Shown: positions 36,402 to 46,502, numbered from the stretch's first letter. The stretch: 64,000 bases of DNA from JAMZMI01 sp963848175 (GCA_963848175.1 CAWKCO010000001.1:1-64000); one strand, 5' to 3'. Program-made: numbers and translations. Notes: a model not told the origin generated them from the sequence alone.

Positions 36402-37865
36402 ATGATTTTTAGATCAAATGTACTTTATATCTCAAGCCTAGTTATTGCTTGTCAGCTGTTAATCGCCTGTTCCAGTAAACCAGTGGAAAGTGAAAGTAAA
36501 TGGGATAATACGAAGGTTGTTAGCTTGGATCTAGAAGCAATTAAAGAGCGAGGTTATATCACCGCTATTATGATCAATAATTCTACTAGCCTCTTTCTTT
36601 ATCAAGGAGAAACAATGGGCTATGAGTATGAATTGATCAAACGTTTTACTGAAAGAATCGGGATTCAATTAAAAATTGATGTTACTCCTAATTTAACGGA
36701 AGGCTTTAGAAAACTTCATGAGGGAGAAGGCGATATTTTAGCTTTCAATCTCACTGTGACCAAGGAAAGGAAAAAACAAATTGCATTTACAAACCCTCAT
36801 AGATTGGTAAGAAGTGTGTTGATTCAAAGGAAACCAGACAACTGGAGAAAAATGAAGCTGCACGAGATTGAGGCCGAAGTGCTGCGCAAGCAAGTAGATC
36901 TCATCGGTAAAGAAGTACACCTAAAGGCTAATTCTTCATTTGTAACCAGAATCAATGATTTGGCAAATGAGATCGGTGGTGATATTACTGTTTTTGAACA
37001 CAATAAAGATACTGAGCGCCTGATTAGCATGGTGGCAAAGGGTGAAATAGACTATACGGTGGCGGAAGAAGATATAGCATATGTGAATATGCGCTACTAT
37101 CCCAATATAGATATAGAGACTCCCGTAAGTTTCGAGCAGCAAATAGCTTGGGGGGTGCGCAAAAATGCACCTGAATTACTTCGGTCGTTGAATGAATGGT
37201 TGTCCGAGACAAAGTCAACTAACGATTACTATGCCATTTACGATAAGTACTATAAGAGTACCCGTGCGGCATTGCGAAGAAAGAAAGACGATTATTTTTC
37301 TCAATCCACCGGGGTTTTAAGTGCCTATGATTCCTTGCTTTATGCCCACTCAAAAAAACTTGGGTGGGATTGGCGACTTCTTGCGGCACTTGTTTTGAGG
37401 GAATCTAAATTTAACCCATCAGCTGAGTCTGGAATGGGAGCAATAGGTCTAATGCAACTCTTGCCACATACGGCCTCACTTTATGGAGTGACGGATTTGC
37501 GTGACCCTGAACAGAATATTTTTGCCGGGACAAGTCACCTTTTGTGGCTGCTTGAATATTGGCAAGAAAAAGGGGTTCAGCCTACTCAAATTGTCAAATT
37601 TGTATTGGGAAGCTACAATGTGGGGCATGGTCATGTGATGGATGCCGTGAAACTCGCAGAGAAATACGGTTTAGACCCGCTTATATGGGAAGGTAGTGTT
37701 GCTGAATACTTGTTAAAAAAGGAGCAATCGAAGTTTTACACCGACCCGGTTGTTAAATACGGTTATTGTAAAGGAAGTGAAGCTGTGAACTATGTTCGAA
37801 GCATTCGGGCATCTTATGCCAACTATTTAGAGCTTTTGCCCGAAGAAATGACTCATTTAAATTGA
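36402..37865 (+). CDS. mltF: membrane-bound lytic transglycosylase F-like lipoprotein
   Basis: The 487-residue protein has a lipobox LLIACSSK with the probable acylated cysteine at residue 24. An amino-acid-binding-protein-like domain (about 45-275: GYEYELIKRFTERIGIQ, FNLTVTKERKKQIAFTNP) follows. The C-terminal SLT domain (about 310-455) shows RESKFNPSAESGMGAIGLMQ, with the catalytic Glu in the RES motif, and GSYNVGHGHV. MltF-type enzymes cut peptidoglycan glycan strands. It ends 13 bases inside the convergent crtI end. Confidence 0.9.
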   Translation: MIFRSNVLYISSLVIACQLLIACSSKPVESESKWDNTKVVSLDLEAIKERGYITAIMINNSTSLFLYQGETMGYEYELIKRFTERIGIQLKIDVTPNLTEGFRKLHEGEGDILAFNLTVTKERKKQIAFTNPHRLVRSVLIQRKPDNWRKMKLHEIEAEVLRKQVDLIGKEVHLKANSSFVTRINDLANEIGGDITVFEHNKDTERLISMVAKGEIDYTVAEEDIAYVNMRYYPNIDIETPVSFEQQIAWGVRKNAPELLRSLNEWLSETKSTNDYYAIYDKYYKSTRAALRRKKDDYFSQSTGVLSAYDSLLYAHSKKLGWDWRLLAALVLRESKFNPSAESGMGAIGLMQLLPHTASLYGVTDLRDPEQNIFAGTSHLLWLLEYWQEKGVQPTQIVKFVLGSYNVGHGHVMDAVKLAEKYGLDPLIWEGSVAEYLLKKEQSKFYTDPVVKYGYCKGSEAVNYVRSIRASYANYLELLPEEMTHLN

Positions 37866-39325
37866 TTTGCTACAATCTTGGCGGAAGAAAGGCACATAGG
37901 AATACCTCCTCCTGGATGAACACTCCCTCCACAAAAGTAGAGATTTTTGATGCGGCGGCTTTTATTGGCATGCCGAAGAAACGCAGAAAATAAATTATTC
38001 GAGCTATTGCCATAAAGCGCCCCTAGCGATGAGCTAGTGCGAGATTCGATGGTTCTTGGATCTAAAACCCGCTCGGTGACTATGAACGATTCAATGTCCT
38101 TGTTTAAATTTCTTGAAAGCTTTTTGAGCATATTGATGCGTGCTTCTCTTATCAGCTGATCCCAATCTTGACCTTGGTTGTTGGGCACGTTGATCATCAC
38201 AAACCAGTTCTCACAGCCCTCCGGAGCATCTTCCTTACAATATTTGGAGGTGATATTGACATATATCGTAGGGTCGCTGTAGATATCTCCCTGTTTGAAA
38301 ATATGGTTAAATTCTTCTTTGTAGTCTTCCGAAAAGAAGATGTTGTGCAAATCCAATTCAGGAAATGTCCGATCGATTCCCCAATAGAAAATAAGTGCTG
38401 AACTGGATTTTGGTTGAGAGAGAAGAAATTTTGGAGGCTCAATGTCTGGCAGTAAATATTTATAGGAGTTCACCACATCCATGTTTGATATGACGGCATC
38501 ATACAAGAGTGTTTTGGTGTCTACTTTTATTCCCTTGATGTGATTTTCTTGAGTCAAGATACGCTCAACTTTTGTATTGTAAATGAAGTTGACACCTTGT
38601 CGTTTTGCCAATTTTTCTAGAGCTAGGCTGATACTATACATTCCTCCTTTTGGGATATAGGCCCCCATAGACATCTCTAGGTGTGGGATGATATTCATGG
38701 TGGCAGGAGTCTGGTGTGGGTCAGAGCCATTATAGGTAGCATATCTGTTGAACAACTGAACCAAGCGTGGGTCGTCCAAAAGTTGCCTATTGGAGCTATC
38801 CATGGTTTGGAAAAAGCCCAGCCATGGGATTTTGATGTATGCTCTCAAAGCTGATTTTGAAAAATAGATTTTCCAATCGTTGAGTGAGCTGTACATAAAA
38901 AGCGAGCTCAACCGATCATAGAGCATTGCTGATCTTTTGATCACCTTCTCTATTCGAATTTTGGGCTCGGATGTTTTTTGGGCCAACTCGTTGATCAATT
39001 TTTCTTTGTCGGCATAGGCTTTGAAGAATGTCCCATCTTCATAGAAATAATGACAGTTTACCTCAAGCCGGTCGTATTCAAAATGATTCTTGGGATTCTC
39101 GTTACAAAGCTCAAAAACTTCGTCCACGAGTTTAGGCAGAGTGAATAACGAAGGACCAGCATCGAACCTGAAGCCTTGAGATGTTATTTGAGTCAGCTTA
39201 CCTCCTGGGCCACTGTTAGCCTCGTAAACATCCACGTGATGGCCTGCTTTTGCCAATCGAATGGCAGAGGCTATTCCTGCTATACCAGCACCTACTACAG
39301 CGATATGTTGATTCCTGTTGCTCAC
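37853..39325 (-). CDS. CrtI-family carotenoid desaturase
   Basis: The 490-residue FAD enzyme has the Rossmann motif HIAVVGAGIAGIASAIRLA, the following YEANSGPGGKL, and FRFDAGPSLFTLP. The C-terminal flavin segment LYFCGGSVHPGGGIPMCLSS is diagnostic of phytoene desaturase relatives (CrtI, CrtD, CrtN). No other carotenoid gene is near, although dxs lies 1.5 kb away. Whether it desaturates phytoene or an acyclic product cannot be decided, so I leave the symbol empty. Confidence 0.88.
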   Translation of the reverse strand: MSNRNQHIAVVGAGIAGIASAIRLAKAGHHVDVYEANSGPGGKLTQITSQGFRFDAGPSLFTLPKLVDEVFELCNENPKNHFEYDRLEVNCHYFYEDGTFFKAYADKEKLINELAQKTSEPKIRIEKVIKRSAMLYDRLSSLFMYSSLNDWKIYFSKSALRAYIKIPWLGFFQTMDSSNRQLLDDPRLVQLFNRYATYNGSDPHQTPATMNIIPHLEMSMGAYIPKGGMYSISLALEKLAKRQGVNFIYNTKVERILTQENHIKGIKVDTKTLLYDAVISNMDVVNSYKYLLPDIEPPKFLLSQPKSSSALIFYWGIDRTFPELDLHNIFFSEDYKEEFNHIFKQGDIYSDPTIYVNITSKYCKEDAPEGCENWFVMINVPNNQGQDWDQLIREARINMLKKLSRNLNKDIESFIVTERVLDPRTIESRTSSSLGALYGNSSNNLFSAFLRHANKSRRIKNLYFCGGSVHPGGGIPMCLSSAKIVANQFK

Positions 39326-39356
39326 GTATGTCTAGGGTTTCATTCTTGCTCTAAAC

Positions 39357-39388
39357 AAAAAAAGCTGACCCTTGTTAGAGTCAGCTTT
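39357..39388 (-). terminator. rho-independent terminator before crtI
   Basis: AAAGCTGAC (39361-39369) and GTCAGCTTT (39380-39388) are perfect complements. On the minus strand the hairpin runs into a T-run. It ends transcription from the upstream zinc-ribbon gene and separates it from the crtI-like gene. Confidence 0.85.
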
Positions 39389-39406
39389 ATGTTTTTAAAT
39401 AGAATT

Positions 39407-40321
39407 TTAATATTCTCTTTCTCTTAGTTTCGAAAAATCAAATTCTTCAAGGAAGTGCTTTGCTTGATCTCTGTTTTGAAACTCAAAAATCTTGGTATCT
39501 CCATCCGTGTCATGGATTTCAATTTTGATGATTTCAATTTTGTGATCATGCGAGTGTCTATCCAAAGCCTCAATTGCTGGGTCTTTATCCAGATTACTTG
39601 TAAGCTTCATGGTCTTTCTTTTGATCCTACCACAATAGCTACATTTGTATTCCTTTTCTATTTCTCCATCCGAATGAGCTGTAGGTTTTCTAAGGATTTC
39701 CTCTTTTTCAAGCTTCAAAGTCTGAAAACCACATCGGTCACATTCGAGCGCACTTAAGTGGCCTTTATATTTTTCGATATGTGTATCCCCAGTTTGCTCG
39801 TCTCTCCAAACATCATAATCCACTGAAAATGCATTCTCTTCAGCCTGCATCCCTTCATCCAAATAAGCATCCTCCTCAGATTCACTTAATAGTTTCATCA
39901 GGTTGCCTGTAGCTGGATTGATCCTTGGCGTATATCTCAGCTTCTTGAGTTTTTTATCCAATTGCCCAGGATAATAAAATCTAAAAATCAAGTGTGAAAT
40001 GTAGGCATGAAGCGTAGCTAAGCACAATGCAATGAATATTCTTATGAACATCCAAATAACATTAATTTCGACGATCTCTGGTTTTGCTGTGTTGACTATA
40101 AAGAAAATCGCAGCACCTACTGTGTAACTTACTATCAGATAAGATTTTATTTCTGATTGACTGGCCAGTTCAAACCTCTCTTTATACCCAGCAGCAATGA
40201 GGTATCTTATTTTGTAAGCAATCCATAGGATAGCTGCTAGAGCCAAACTCCCTAAGAATGAGTAAAACATTACGTCATTCCATACTTCCAGAAACGCTAA
40301 GTAAGCTTCCTTGTTTTCCAT
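39407..40321 (-). CDS. membrane protein with C-terminal zinc ribbon, unknown function
   Basis: The 304-residue protein has three hydrophobic segments in its first half (near residues 15-37, 60-78 and 88-110), then a soluble cytoplasmic part. Two CxxC pairs, ECDRCGFQTL and KCSYCGRIKR, lie near residues 203 and 235 and would bind a zinc ion. A charged, His-rich C-terminal end follows (RHSHDHKIEI). I do not recognise a named family. It has its own terminator and a promoter region containing a large nested inverted repeat. Confidence 0.7.
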   Translation of the reverse strand: MENKEAYLAFLEVWNDVMFYSFLGSLALAAILWIAYKIRYLIAAGYKERFELASQSEIKSYLIVSYTVGAAIFFIVNTAKPEIVEINVIWMFIRIFIALCLATLHAYISHLIFRFYYPGQLDKKLKKLRYTPRINPATGNLMKLLSESEEDAYLDEGMQAEENAFSVDYDVWRDEQTGDTHIEKYKGHLSALECDRCGFQTLKLEKEEILRKPTAHSDGEIEKEYKCSYCGRIKRKTMKLTSNLDKDPAIEALDRHSHDHKIEIIKIEIHDTDGDTKIFEFQNRDQAKHFLEEFDFSKLREREY

Positions 40322-40763
40322 AATTGTTTAAGTTGTTGCGATCTTAAATATAACTTGGTCAATTTCTATGACAATATATATTAGTCTATTCAAATGGTCA
40401 TTTTGAATAACTTCAATTGTCATAAAATAAAATAATCTTAGGTGTTGCGAGCAAAACCTAGATACTACCGCTGGATTGGAGCATCGAAGTTACATAATGC
40501 CTTACAACAAAGGAATTTTTATAAGAAAAACGCATCATTTTTTTGAGAAGTATTTGTATTGGTATTTTTATTTTCGACCTGACCACTTTGTATGATTTAG
40601 ATTCTGGTCTTTATTTGAGGAGAAAATTGACTCCATTTCACTATGATTTCACGAAAAATGTGAAGAGAATCTTTTTAAGCTGTTAACAATCGCTGTTCCA
40701 TTTCGTTTTTTTTGTATAAAATACAGGGCTGTTGCCATGGCATAAAAATTAAGGATCAACTTC
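40322..40763. other. 442-base non-coding divergent promoter region
   Basis: No gene is evident in this AT-rich gap between the zinc-ribbon gene and the glycogen synthase. It carries the nested inverted repeat at 40368-40423. It probably holds both divergent promoters. I see no tRNA-like or known riboswitch structure. Confidence 0.6.
40368..40423. repeat. nested inverted repeat, possible operator or stem-loop
   Basis: ATGACAAT (40368-40375) pairs with ATTGTCAT (40416-40423). Inside it, TATTCAAATG (40387-40396) and CATTTTGAATA (40399-40409) are near-perfect complements around a 2-base centre. The symmetry spans 56 bases in the divergent promoter gap. Confidence 0.5.
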
Positions 40764-42587
40764 ATGACTGATACACACAAACGACTTACAAAAAACATAA
40801 TAAAGAAAACATTGCTGGTAGAGACCGCCTGGGAGGTTTTGAACCAAGTAGGAGGAATTTATACTGTGATACGATCCAAAGTGCCTACAGTCATGCCAAA
40901 GTGGGGAGGTAACTACTGTCTTTTAGGACCCTATATGCCTCATAATGTGGCCTCAGAGTTTGAGCCTTATGAAAAAGCGGATGACATCTTTGGTAAGACG
41001 GTAAAGCGCATGCGCGAAAAGGGGTACGGCGTGCATTATGGTGAGTGGTTGATTTCTGGTCGGCCGAAAGTAGTCTTATTCGACTTGGGGTCAGTTATGC
41101 CTCGGTTAGGAGAGGTAAAATATTCGCTTTGGGAGCATCATGGAATTTCATGTCCTGCAGATGATTTTTTGTTTAATGATGTTGTGGCATTTGGCGAAAT
41201 GGTGCGCATTTATCTTACAGAGCTAGCAGAAGTCGTAGGAGAGTCAAAGCATATTGTCGCTCACTTTCATGAATGGATGTCAGCATCGGGTCTACCTGAA
41301 CTAAGAAGACAAAATGTAAATGTGAAAACTGTTTTCACTACGCATGCTACGTTACTTGGTAGATATCTGGCCATGAACGATCCAGAGTTCTATCATCATT
41401 TGCCATTTATCGATTGGCAAAAGGAAGCGCAGCATTTTAATATCGAGGCAAGCACAAGCTTGGAGCGGGCAGCCGCTCATGGTGCTCACGTTTTTAGCAC
41501 GGTAAGTGAGGTGACGGCTGTAGAGTGTAGACAGCTACTAGGTAGAGACCCAGATGTGATTTTGCCTAATGGAATCAATAACCAGCGCTTTGAAGTGCTT
41601 CATGAGTTCCAAAATAAACATTTGGAAGCGAAGAAAAAGATTCACTCTTTCACCATGTCTCACTTCTTTTCTAGCTACAATTTTGACCTAGATAAAACCC
41701 TTTACTTTTTTACTTCTGGTAGATATGAGTACTTAAACAAAGGCTATGACCTGACCTTGGAGGCACTCGCCCGATTAAATCATCGTTTGAAAACGGAGAA
41801 TTCTGATGTGACGGTAGTAATGTTTTTTATTACCAAAAGGCCATATCACGGAATCAATCCAAGCATTCTGCATTCTAGAGCGCTACTTGAGGAGTTTAGA
41901 AATACCATAGATGCGATCAAAGAACAAATTGGAGATCGATTGCTTTTTGAATCAATAGCCAAACAGGACAATAGATTGCCGGAGCTGAAAGAATTTGTTG
42001 ATGACTATTGGAAGTTGAGATATAGAAGAACACTCCAATCTTGGAAGTCCGACAGTCTGCCGCCTGTAGTGACTCACAACCTGCATGATGATGCCAACGA
42101 TGATATTTTGAATTTCTTGAGAACTTCCAACATGGTCAATCACAAAGATGACCGAGTGAAGGTGGTTTACCACCCTGATTTTATCAACTATACCAACCCA
42201 CTGTTCAGTATGGATTATGGTCAGTTTGTTCGTGGCTGTCATCTAGGAGTTTTCCCAAGTTACTATGAGCCTTGGGGATATACGCCGCTAGAGTGTATTG
42301 CCAGTGGTGTGCCTACTGTGACCAGTGATCTGGCTGGTTTTGGAGATTATGTCAATGAGCACGTACCCGATCACGACAAGCGAGGTATCTATATAGTTCG
42401 ACGTAATGAAAAGTCCTTTGATGATGCGGCAGGTCAGCTGACGAATAAGCTATATAACTACATCCGACTCAATAGAAGACAAAGAATTGACTTGCGCAAC
42501 AGAACGGAGGGTTCGGCAGTGCTATTTGATTGGGCTAACCTGATCAAGTATTATGATCAGGCATATATGCTCGCTGTAAATAGTTAA
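40764..42587 (+). CDS. glycogen synthase, GT3 (eukaryotic-type)
   Basis: The 607-residue protein is a glycosyltransferase family 3 glycogen synthase, related to the yeast and animal enzymes and distinct from bacterial GlgA (GT5). The N-terminal WEVLNQVGGIYTVIRSK matches the GT3 signature. HFHEWMSASGLPELRR and VFTTHATLLGRYLA follow. Near the C-terminus PSYYEPWGYTPLECIASG carries the donor-site Glu residues. It uses a sugar nucleotide to extend glycogen. GT3 is known in Bacteroidota. It is convergent with the CtpA gene, with adjacent stops. Confidence 0.95.
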   Translation: MTDTHKRLTKNIIKKTLLVETAWEVLNQVGGIYTVIRSKVPTVMPKWGGNYCLLGPYMPHNVASEFEPYEKADDIFGKTVKRMREKGYGVHYGEWLISGRPKVVLFDLGSVMPRLGEVKYSLWEHHGISCPADDFLFNDVVAFGEMVRIYLTELAEVVGESKHIVAHFHEWMSASGLPELRRQNVNVKTVFTTHATLLGRYLAMNDPEFYHHLPFIDWQKEAQHFNIEASTSLERAAAHGAHVFSTVSEVTAVECRQLLGRDPDVILPNGINNQRFEVLHEFQNKHLEAKKKIHSFTMSHFFSSYNFDLDKTLYFFTSGRYEYLNKGYDLTLEALARLNHRLKTENSDVTVVMFFITKRPYHGINPSILHSRALLEEFRNTIDAIKEQIGDRLLFESIAKQDNRLPELKEFVDDYWKLRYRRTLQSWKSDSLPPVVTHNLHDDANDDILNFLRTSNMVNHKDDRVKVVYHPDFINYTNPLFSMDYGQFVRGCHLGVFPSYYEPWGYTPLECIASGVPTVTSDLAGFGDYVNEHVPDHDKRGIYIVRRNEKSFDDAAGQLTNKLYNYIRLNRRQRIDLRNRTEGSAVLFDWANLIKYYDQAYMLAVNS

Positions 42588-44213
42588 TCAATTCAACAAT
42601 TTACCAGCCTCGTTTTTGAGCGATAGTGCTCTGACGAGGATTTCGTTTTGCTGATTTACAATTGGGAAGAATCCATCATTGCCCCACAAGCTCCGCCCAA
42701 TGTACGCTTTCAAATAGTTTTTGATCATTGACTTTGATCGCTTGAAATTCACTTCATCAAACGGCACTCCATTTTGTTTTCCGAGAGCTACCAAGCTTTC
42801 GAGGTTTTCATCAGTGACTTTAAAATCCTTGATAAATGTCTCTAAACTCCATTTGTTGAGCGCCTCTTTATTCTTTTCTGAATAGCTCAAAGAGTATTCT
42901 TGTATTGAATTGCTATTGAAAAGACGAACGAGATAACTGCTGTTTTTACTCGTATCCAGTGGTACGAAATAGTCAGGCGTAATTCCTCCACCACCATATA
43001 CTTGGCGTCCTTTGTCTGTTTTGAATACAAGGCTGTCGTTGACTTTTATACTGTCTTTGCTATAAATCTCACCTGTCTCAAAGCGTTCATAATATTCATT
43101 GTGATAGCTGTCCAAGCCATCAGTATACGGTTTTTGGATGCATCTGCCACTAGGCGTGTAATAACGGGATATCGTCAACCTCATGGCCGAGCCATCTGAA
43201 AGTTCAACAGGCATTTGAACTAGGCCTTTGCCATAGGTTCTGCGACCAACTACTATAGCCCTGTCGTGATCTTGCAGCGCTCCAGAGACAATTTCAGAAG
43301 CGGAAGCAGATCCTTCGTCCACTAGAACAATGATAGGCTGAGTTTCAAAGTCACCACGCTGTTCGGAAAAGTACTTGGTGTCATGCCTAGTGTCTTTTCC
43401 TTTTGTGTAAACGATCATTTGATTGTCAGTGAGCAACTCGTCTACAATTTTCACAGCTTGGCTCATATATCCCCCAGGATTGCCCGTGAGATCTAAAATG
43501 AGCGTTTGCATTCCTGCTTCTTGAAGCTTATGCAAACCCTCTTTAAACTCCATGTAAGTGGTGGTCGAAAACCTATTTATTTTAATGAGTCCAGTGCTGT
43601 CGTCTATCATATAGGCCACATCCATAGAAAACTGAGGAATCACATCTCTTTCTATCGTGAAGTCCAACAGTTCTTTCACTCCACTTCTTCTAATTTTCAC
43701 CTTTACTACAGAACCTTTGGCACCTCGAAGAAGCGTGATAACTTTTCGGTTGGTAATGCCTACTCCAGCCACAATTTCATCATCGACCTCTATAATTTTA
43801 TCTCCCGAACGAATGCCTAGACCTTCAGAAGGCCCCCCGCTCAAGGCTGTGACAACATAGATGGTGTCTTTGAAAATATTGAATTCGATTCCTATTCCCT
43901 CGAAATTTCCCTCTAGCTGAGAATTGGTCAGGGCAAGTTCCTCGGCAGGTATATATACAGAATGCGGATCAAGCTTTGTTAGCATTTCTGTGATTGCCGT
44001 TTCGATTAGTTCGTCCGTATTCACATCATCCACATAATCAACTTGAATGTGGGTCAGGATTTGTCTGAATTTATGCAGGCTTTTGTGCAAAGAACTAGAA
44101 GCAACAGGATTGCCATCGGCCATGTTTGCCCCAATGAAAATTCCGAGGACAATTGCCGCTGCGATGAAAATTGGTAGGCGAATGGCGCTTTTAGAGTTTT
44201 TATGTGAATCCAA
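42588..44213 (-). CDS. S41-family C-terminal processing protease (CtpA-like)
   Basis: The 541-residue protein has an N-terminal membrane anchor (residues 12-28), and a PDZ domain (about residues 90-175: GGPSEGLGIRSGDKIIEVDD). The S41 serine protease core includes LTGNPGGYMSQAVKIVDEL. The nucleophile serine is in DEGSASASEIVSGAL and the lysine in GRRTYGKGLVQ. Such proteases trim envelope proteins or lipoproteins. It lies head to head with nothing upstream within 130 bases, and its stop abuts the glycogen synthase stop. Confidence 0.93.
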   Translation of the reverse strand: MDSHKNSKSAIRLPIFIAAAIVLGIFIGANMADGNPVASSSLHKSLHKFRQILTHIQVDYVDDVNTDELIETAITEMLTKLDPHSVYIPAEELALTNSQLEGNFEGIGIEFNIFKDTIYVVTALSGGPSEGLGIRSGDKIIEVDDEIVAGVGITNRKVITLLRGAKGSVVKVKIRRSGVKELLDFTIERDVIPQFSMDVAYMIDDSTGLIKINRFSTTTYMEFKEGLHKLQEAGMQTLILDLTGNPGGYMSQAVKIVDELLTDNQMIVYTKGKDTRHDTKYFSEQRGDFETQPIIVLVDEGSASASEIVSGALQDHDRAIVVGRRTYGKGLVQMPVELSDGSAMRLTISRYYTPSGRCIQKPYTDGLDSYHNEYYERFETGEIYSKDSIKVNDSLVFKTDKGRQVYGGGGITPDYFVPLDTSKNSSYLVRLFNSNSIQEYSLSYSEKNKEALNKWSLETFIKDFKVTDENLESLVALGKQNGVPFDEVNFKRSKSMIKNYLKAYIGRSLWGNDGFFPIVNQQNEILVRALSLKNEAGKLLN

Positions 44214-44345
44214 AGTGTGAATTGATTATCTAAGATTTAAAAATACAACTACCAGCGAAAACATAATGCTTTTCTAGACGAAATCATTTTTTTCTCTAAA
44301 AATCTAGAACGATCTGTGTAAAAAAAAGCAAAAATGATGAGGTCG

Positions 44346-45230
44346 CTATTTCCCTATTTTGAATGTACTTTTTCTTTGTCCAATGTAAAGTGCACCAATT
44401 ACAAGTATGGTGCCTAAGATTGTATAAATAGAGAATGGCTCGTCTAGCAAAATGGTAGCATAAGCAAACCCAAAAATAGGACAGAGATATAGCCACAGAG
44501 AGGCCCTGACTGCATCTGTTCTCAAAAGTCTGAGCCATAGCTGAACAGCAAATATGGAAACCATTACGACTAGCCATAGTTCAGAAAGCCAAAAAGTGGT
44601 GTCGAAATTATTTTCTGATTGATGAAAAATGATGGTGAAAGGCACAAGGATAAACCCCGCTATTAGCACTTGCCACGCGTTGATTACAAGTCTTGGTAAT
44701 TCCCATTTTACGGAGGCGAAATACACCGAGCCGAAGGAATAGGCGAGCATACTTAAAGCCAAAAAGAGCAATCCAGAAATACTTGCATAGCTCGTCTGAA
44801 GAAGAGGATAAGCGGCTAGCCCCACACCTACAGTACCCATAATGATGCTGATGATCGTGATTGGTCGAATGGACTTTCTGGAATAGATGGCAGTCATCAA
44901 ACTGATAAAAAGTGGATTCAGAGCCACAGCCAAAGTGGTGATGCCCGCTGCTACTTGCTCCAACGCTAAAATGAAAAACCCTAAATACAGGACTGTGTTG
45001 AATGTGCTAAAAATGGTGAGGCGCTTGAATTCTACAATATTGGGCAGTCTGTTACTTTGCCAGAGATAAACTACCGCCATTAGAGCGATTCCAGCGAGTA
45101 CAAAACGAACATTGAATAACAAAAGCGGTTCCACAGACAAGAGCCCATACTTTCCAGCCACTGATGCTGAAGACCAAAGCAGAGCAAATACAAATCCTTG
45201 AAATAGATGATTGGTTAGCCAATTTTTCAT
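44346..45230 (-). CDS. EamA-family DMT transporter
   Basis: The 294-residue protein has ten predicted helices in two EamA repeats of about 145 residues, as in RhaT/YdcZ-type drug and metabolite exporters. SSASVAGKYGL opens repeat one and ALSMLAYSFGSVYFASVKW opens repeat two. The C-terminal end is basic (GQRKSTFKIGK). Substrate is unknown. It starts 4 bases after the rodA stop, so it is probably co-transcribed with the cell-shape genes without a clear functional link. Confidence 0.87.
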   Translation of the reverse strand: MKNWLTNHLFQGFVFALLWSSASVAGKYGLLSVEPLLLFNVRFVLAGIALMAVVYLWQSNRLPNIVEFKRLTIFSTFNTVLYLGFFILALEQVAAGITTLAVALNPLFISLMTAIYSRKSIRPITIISIIMGTVGVGLAAYPLLQTSYASISGLLFLALSMLAYSFGSVYFASVKWELPRLVINAWQVLIAGFILVPFTIIFHQSENNFDTTFWLSELWLVVMVSIFAVQLWLRLLRTDAVRASLWLYLCPIFGFAYATILLDEPFSIYTILGTILVIGALYIGQRKSTFKIGK

Positions 45231-45233
45231 GGA

Positions 45234-46502
45234 CTACAATCGCTGCAATACTTGCATGCGGTGGGCATCAAGTTTCAAAAACACAAACAAGAGCATGGTG
45301 AAGCCCCAAAGGGATGAGCCACCATAACTAAAAAATGGTAATGGAATTCCGATCACCGGAAAAAGCCCGATAGTCATGGCAATATTTACTGCAAAGTGGA
45401 AAAAGAGAATGGAAACGACTCCATAACCATAAATTCTGGCAAAAACTGATTTTTGGCGCTCTGCCAAAAAGACTAACCTCAAGAAAAGGGTACAAAACAA
45501 GGAAACGAGTAACATCGTTCCTATCCAACCGTGTTCTTCTCCTATGGTGCAAAAGATGAAGTCTGTGGTTTGCTCTGGGACAAAATCAAATTTTGTCTGT
45601 GTTCCTTCTAAATAACCTTTGCCAAAAAAGCCGCCAGAGCCAATGGCAATTTTGGATTGTGTCACATTCCAGCCTATCCCCAAAGGATCTGCATTTGGGT
45701 TGATCAAGGACATCACGCGCTTCTGCTGGTGCGGCTTGAGCAAATCTGATAGGATAAAATCCACACTTTTTATAAAAACCGCACATAGCAAAGCCCCGAC
45801 AACCACGATTCCAATTTTCCTAATATTCTTTGCCACAAGGGCAATAAGCAACCCTGTAATGGCTACAAGTCCAATAAAAAGGAAAAATTGAGGCACCAAT
45901 AAGGTTAACAGAAACAATACAATAACTCCTATTCCGACGATGAGAATGACGGGGTGCATTCCTTCTCTAAACATTACAAAGACCATACTGCCAAAAACCA
46001 TTGCCGTACCTAGATCTCCTTGTAGCACCACTAGAAGCAAAGGGATTCCGAAAATAGCAAAGCCTATGAGTTGTGATTTTAGTTCTTCAGTTTTGAGGTT
46101 GGTTCCACTTAAATACTTTGCCAAGGCAAGTGCTGTAGCAAACTTCATAAACTCGGAAGGCTGAAACTTGAAGGGCCCCAACTCAAACCAAGATTTTGAT
46201 CCTGCTACTTCTTCTCCAAAAACCAAAACGGCAATAAGGAAAAACATCATCAAACCATAGATGACATAAGCCAGAGTGGGGAAGAGCTTATAATCCAATA
46301 GCATAATAAGTGTGATAAGCACCAATGAAGAAAAAATCCAAATCAACTGACGACCAGAGCTTGCAGCTAAACTAAAAATACCGTGATCGGTATCTGGGTC
46401 AAAATCGGCCGCATAGATATTGAGCCAGCCGCCAAGTACCAGAAGTAAAAAGACGCCTGCAGCGATCCAATCAATTTTGTATATCAGTAAGTTGTCTCTC
46501 AT
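45234..46502 (-). CDS. rodA: rod shape-determining protein RodA (SEDS glycosyltransferase)
   Basis: RodA is the SEDS peptidoglycan polymerase that works with PBP2 in cell elongation. The 422-residue membrane protein has about ten helices, GSKSWFELGPFKFQPSEFMK in the large loop region, and GWNVTQSKIAIGSGGFFGKG. The C-terminal PFFSYGGSSL motif is specific to this family. Its start overlaps the mrdA end (ATGA), and EamA follows. Confidence 0.96.
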   Translation of the reverse strand: MRDNLLIYKIDWIAAGVFLLLVLGGWLNIYAADFDPDTDHGIFSLAASSGRQLIWIFSSLVLITLIMLLDYKLFPTLAYVIYGLMMFFLIAVLVFGEEVAGSKSWFELGPFKFQPSEFMKFATALALAKYLSGTNLKTEELKSQLIGFAIFGIPLLLVVLQGDLGTAMVFGSMVFVMFREGMHPVILIVGIGVIVLFLLTLLVPQFFLFIGLVAITGLLIALVAKNIRKIGIVVVGALLCAVFIKSVDFILSDLLKPHQQKRVMSLINPNADPLGIGWNVTQSKIAIGSGGFFGKGYLEGTQTKFDFVPEQTTDFIFCTIGEEHGWIGTMLLVSLFCTLFLRLVFLAERQKSVFARIYGYGVVSILFFHFAVNIAMTIGLFPVIGIPLPFFSYGGSSLWGFTMLLFVFLKLDAHRMQVLQRL

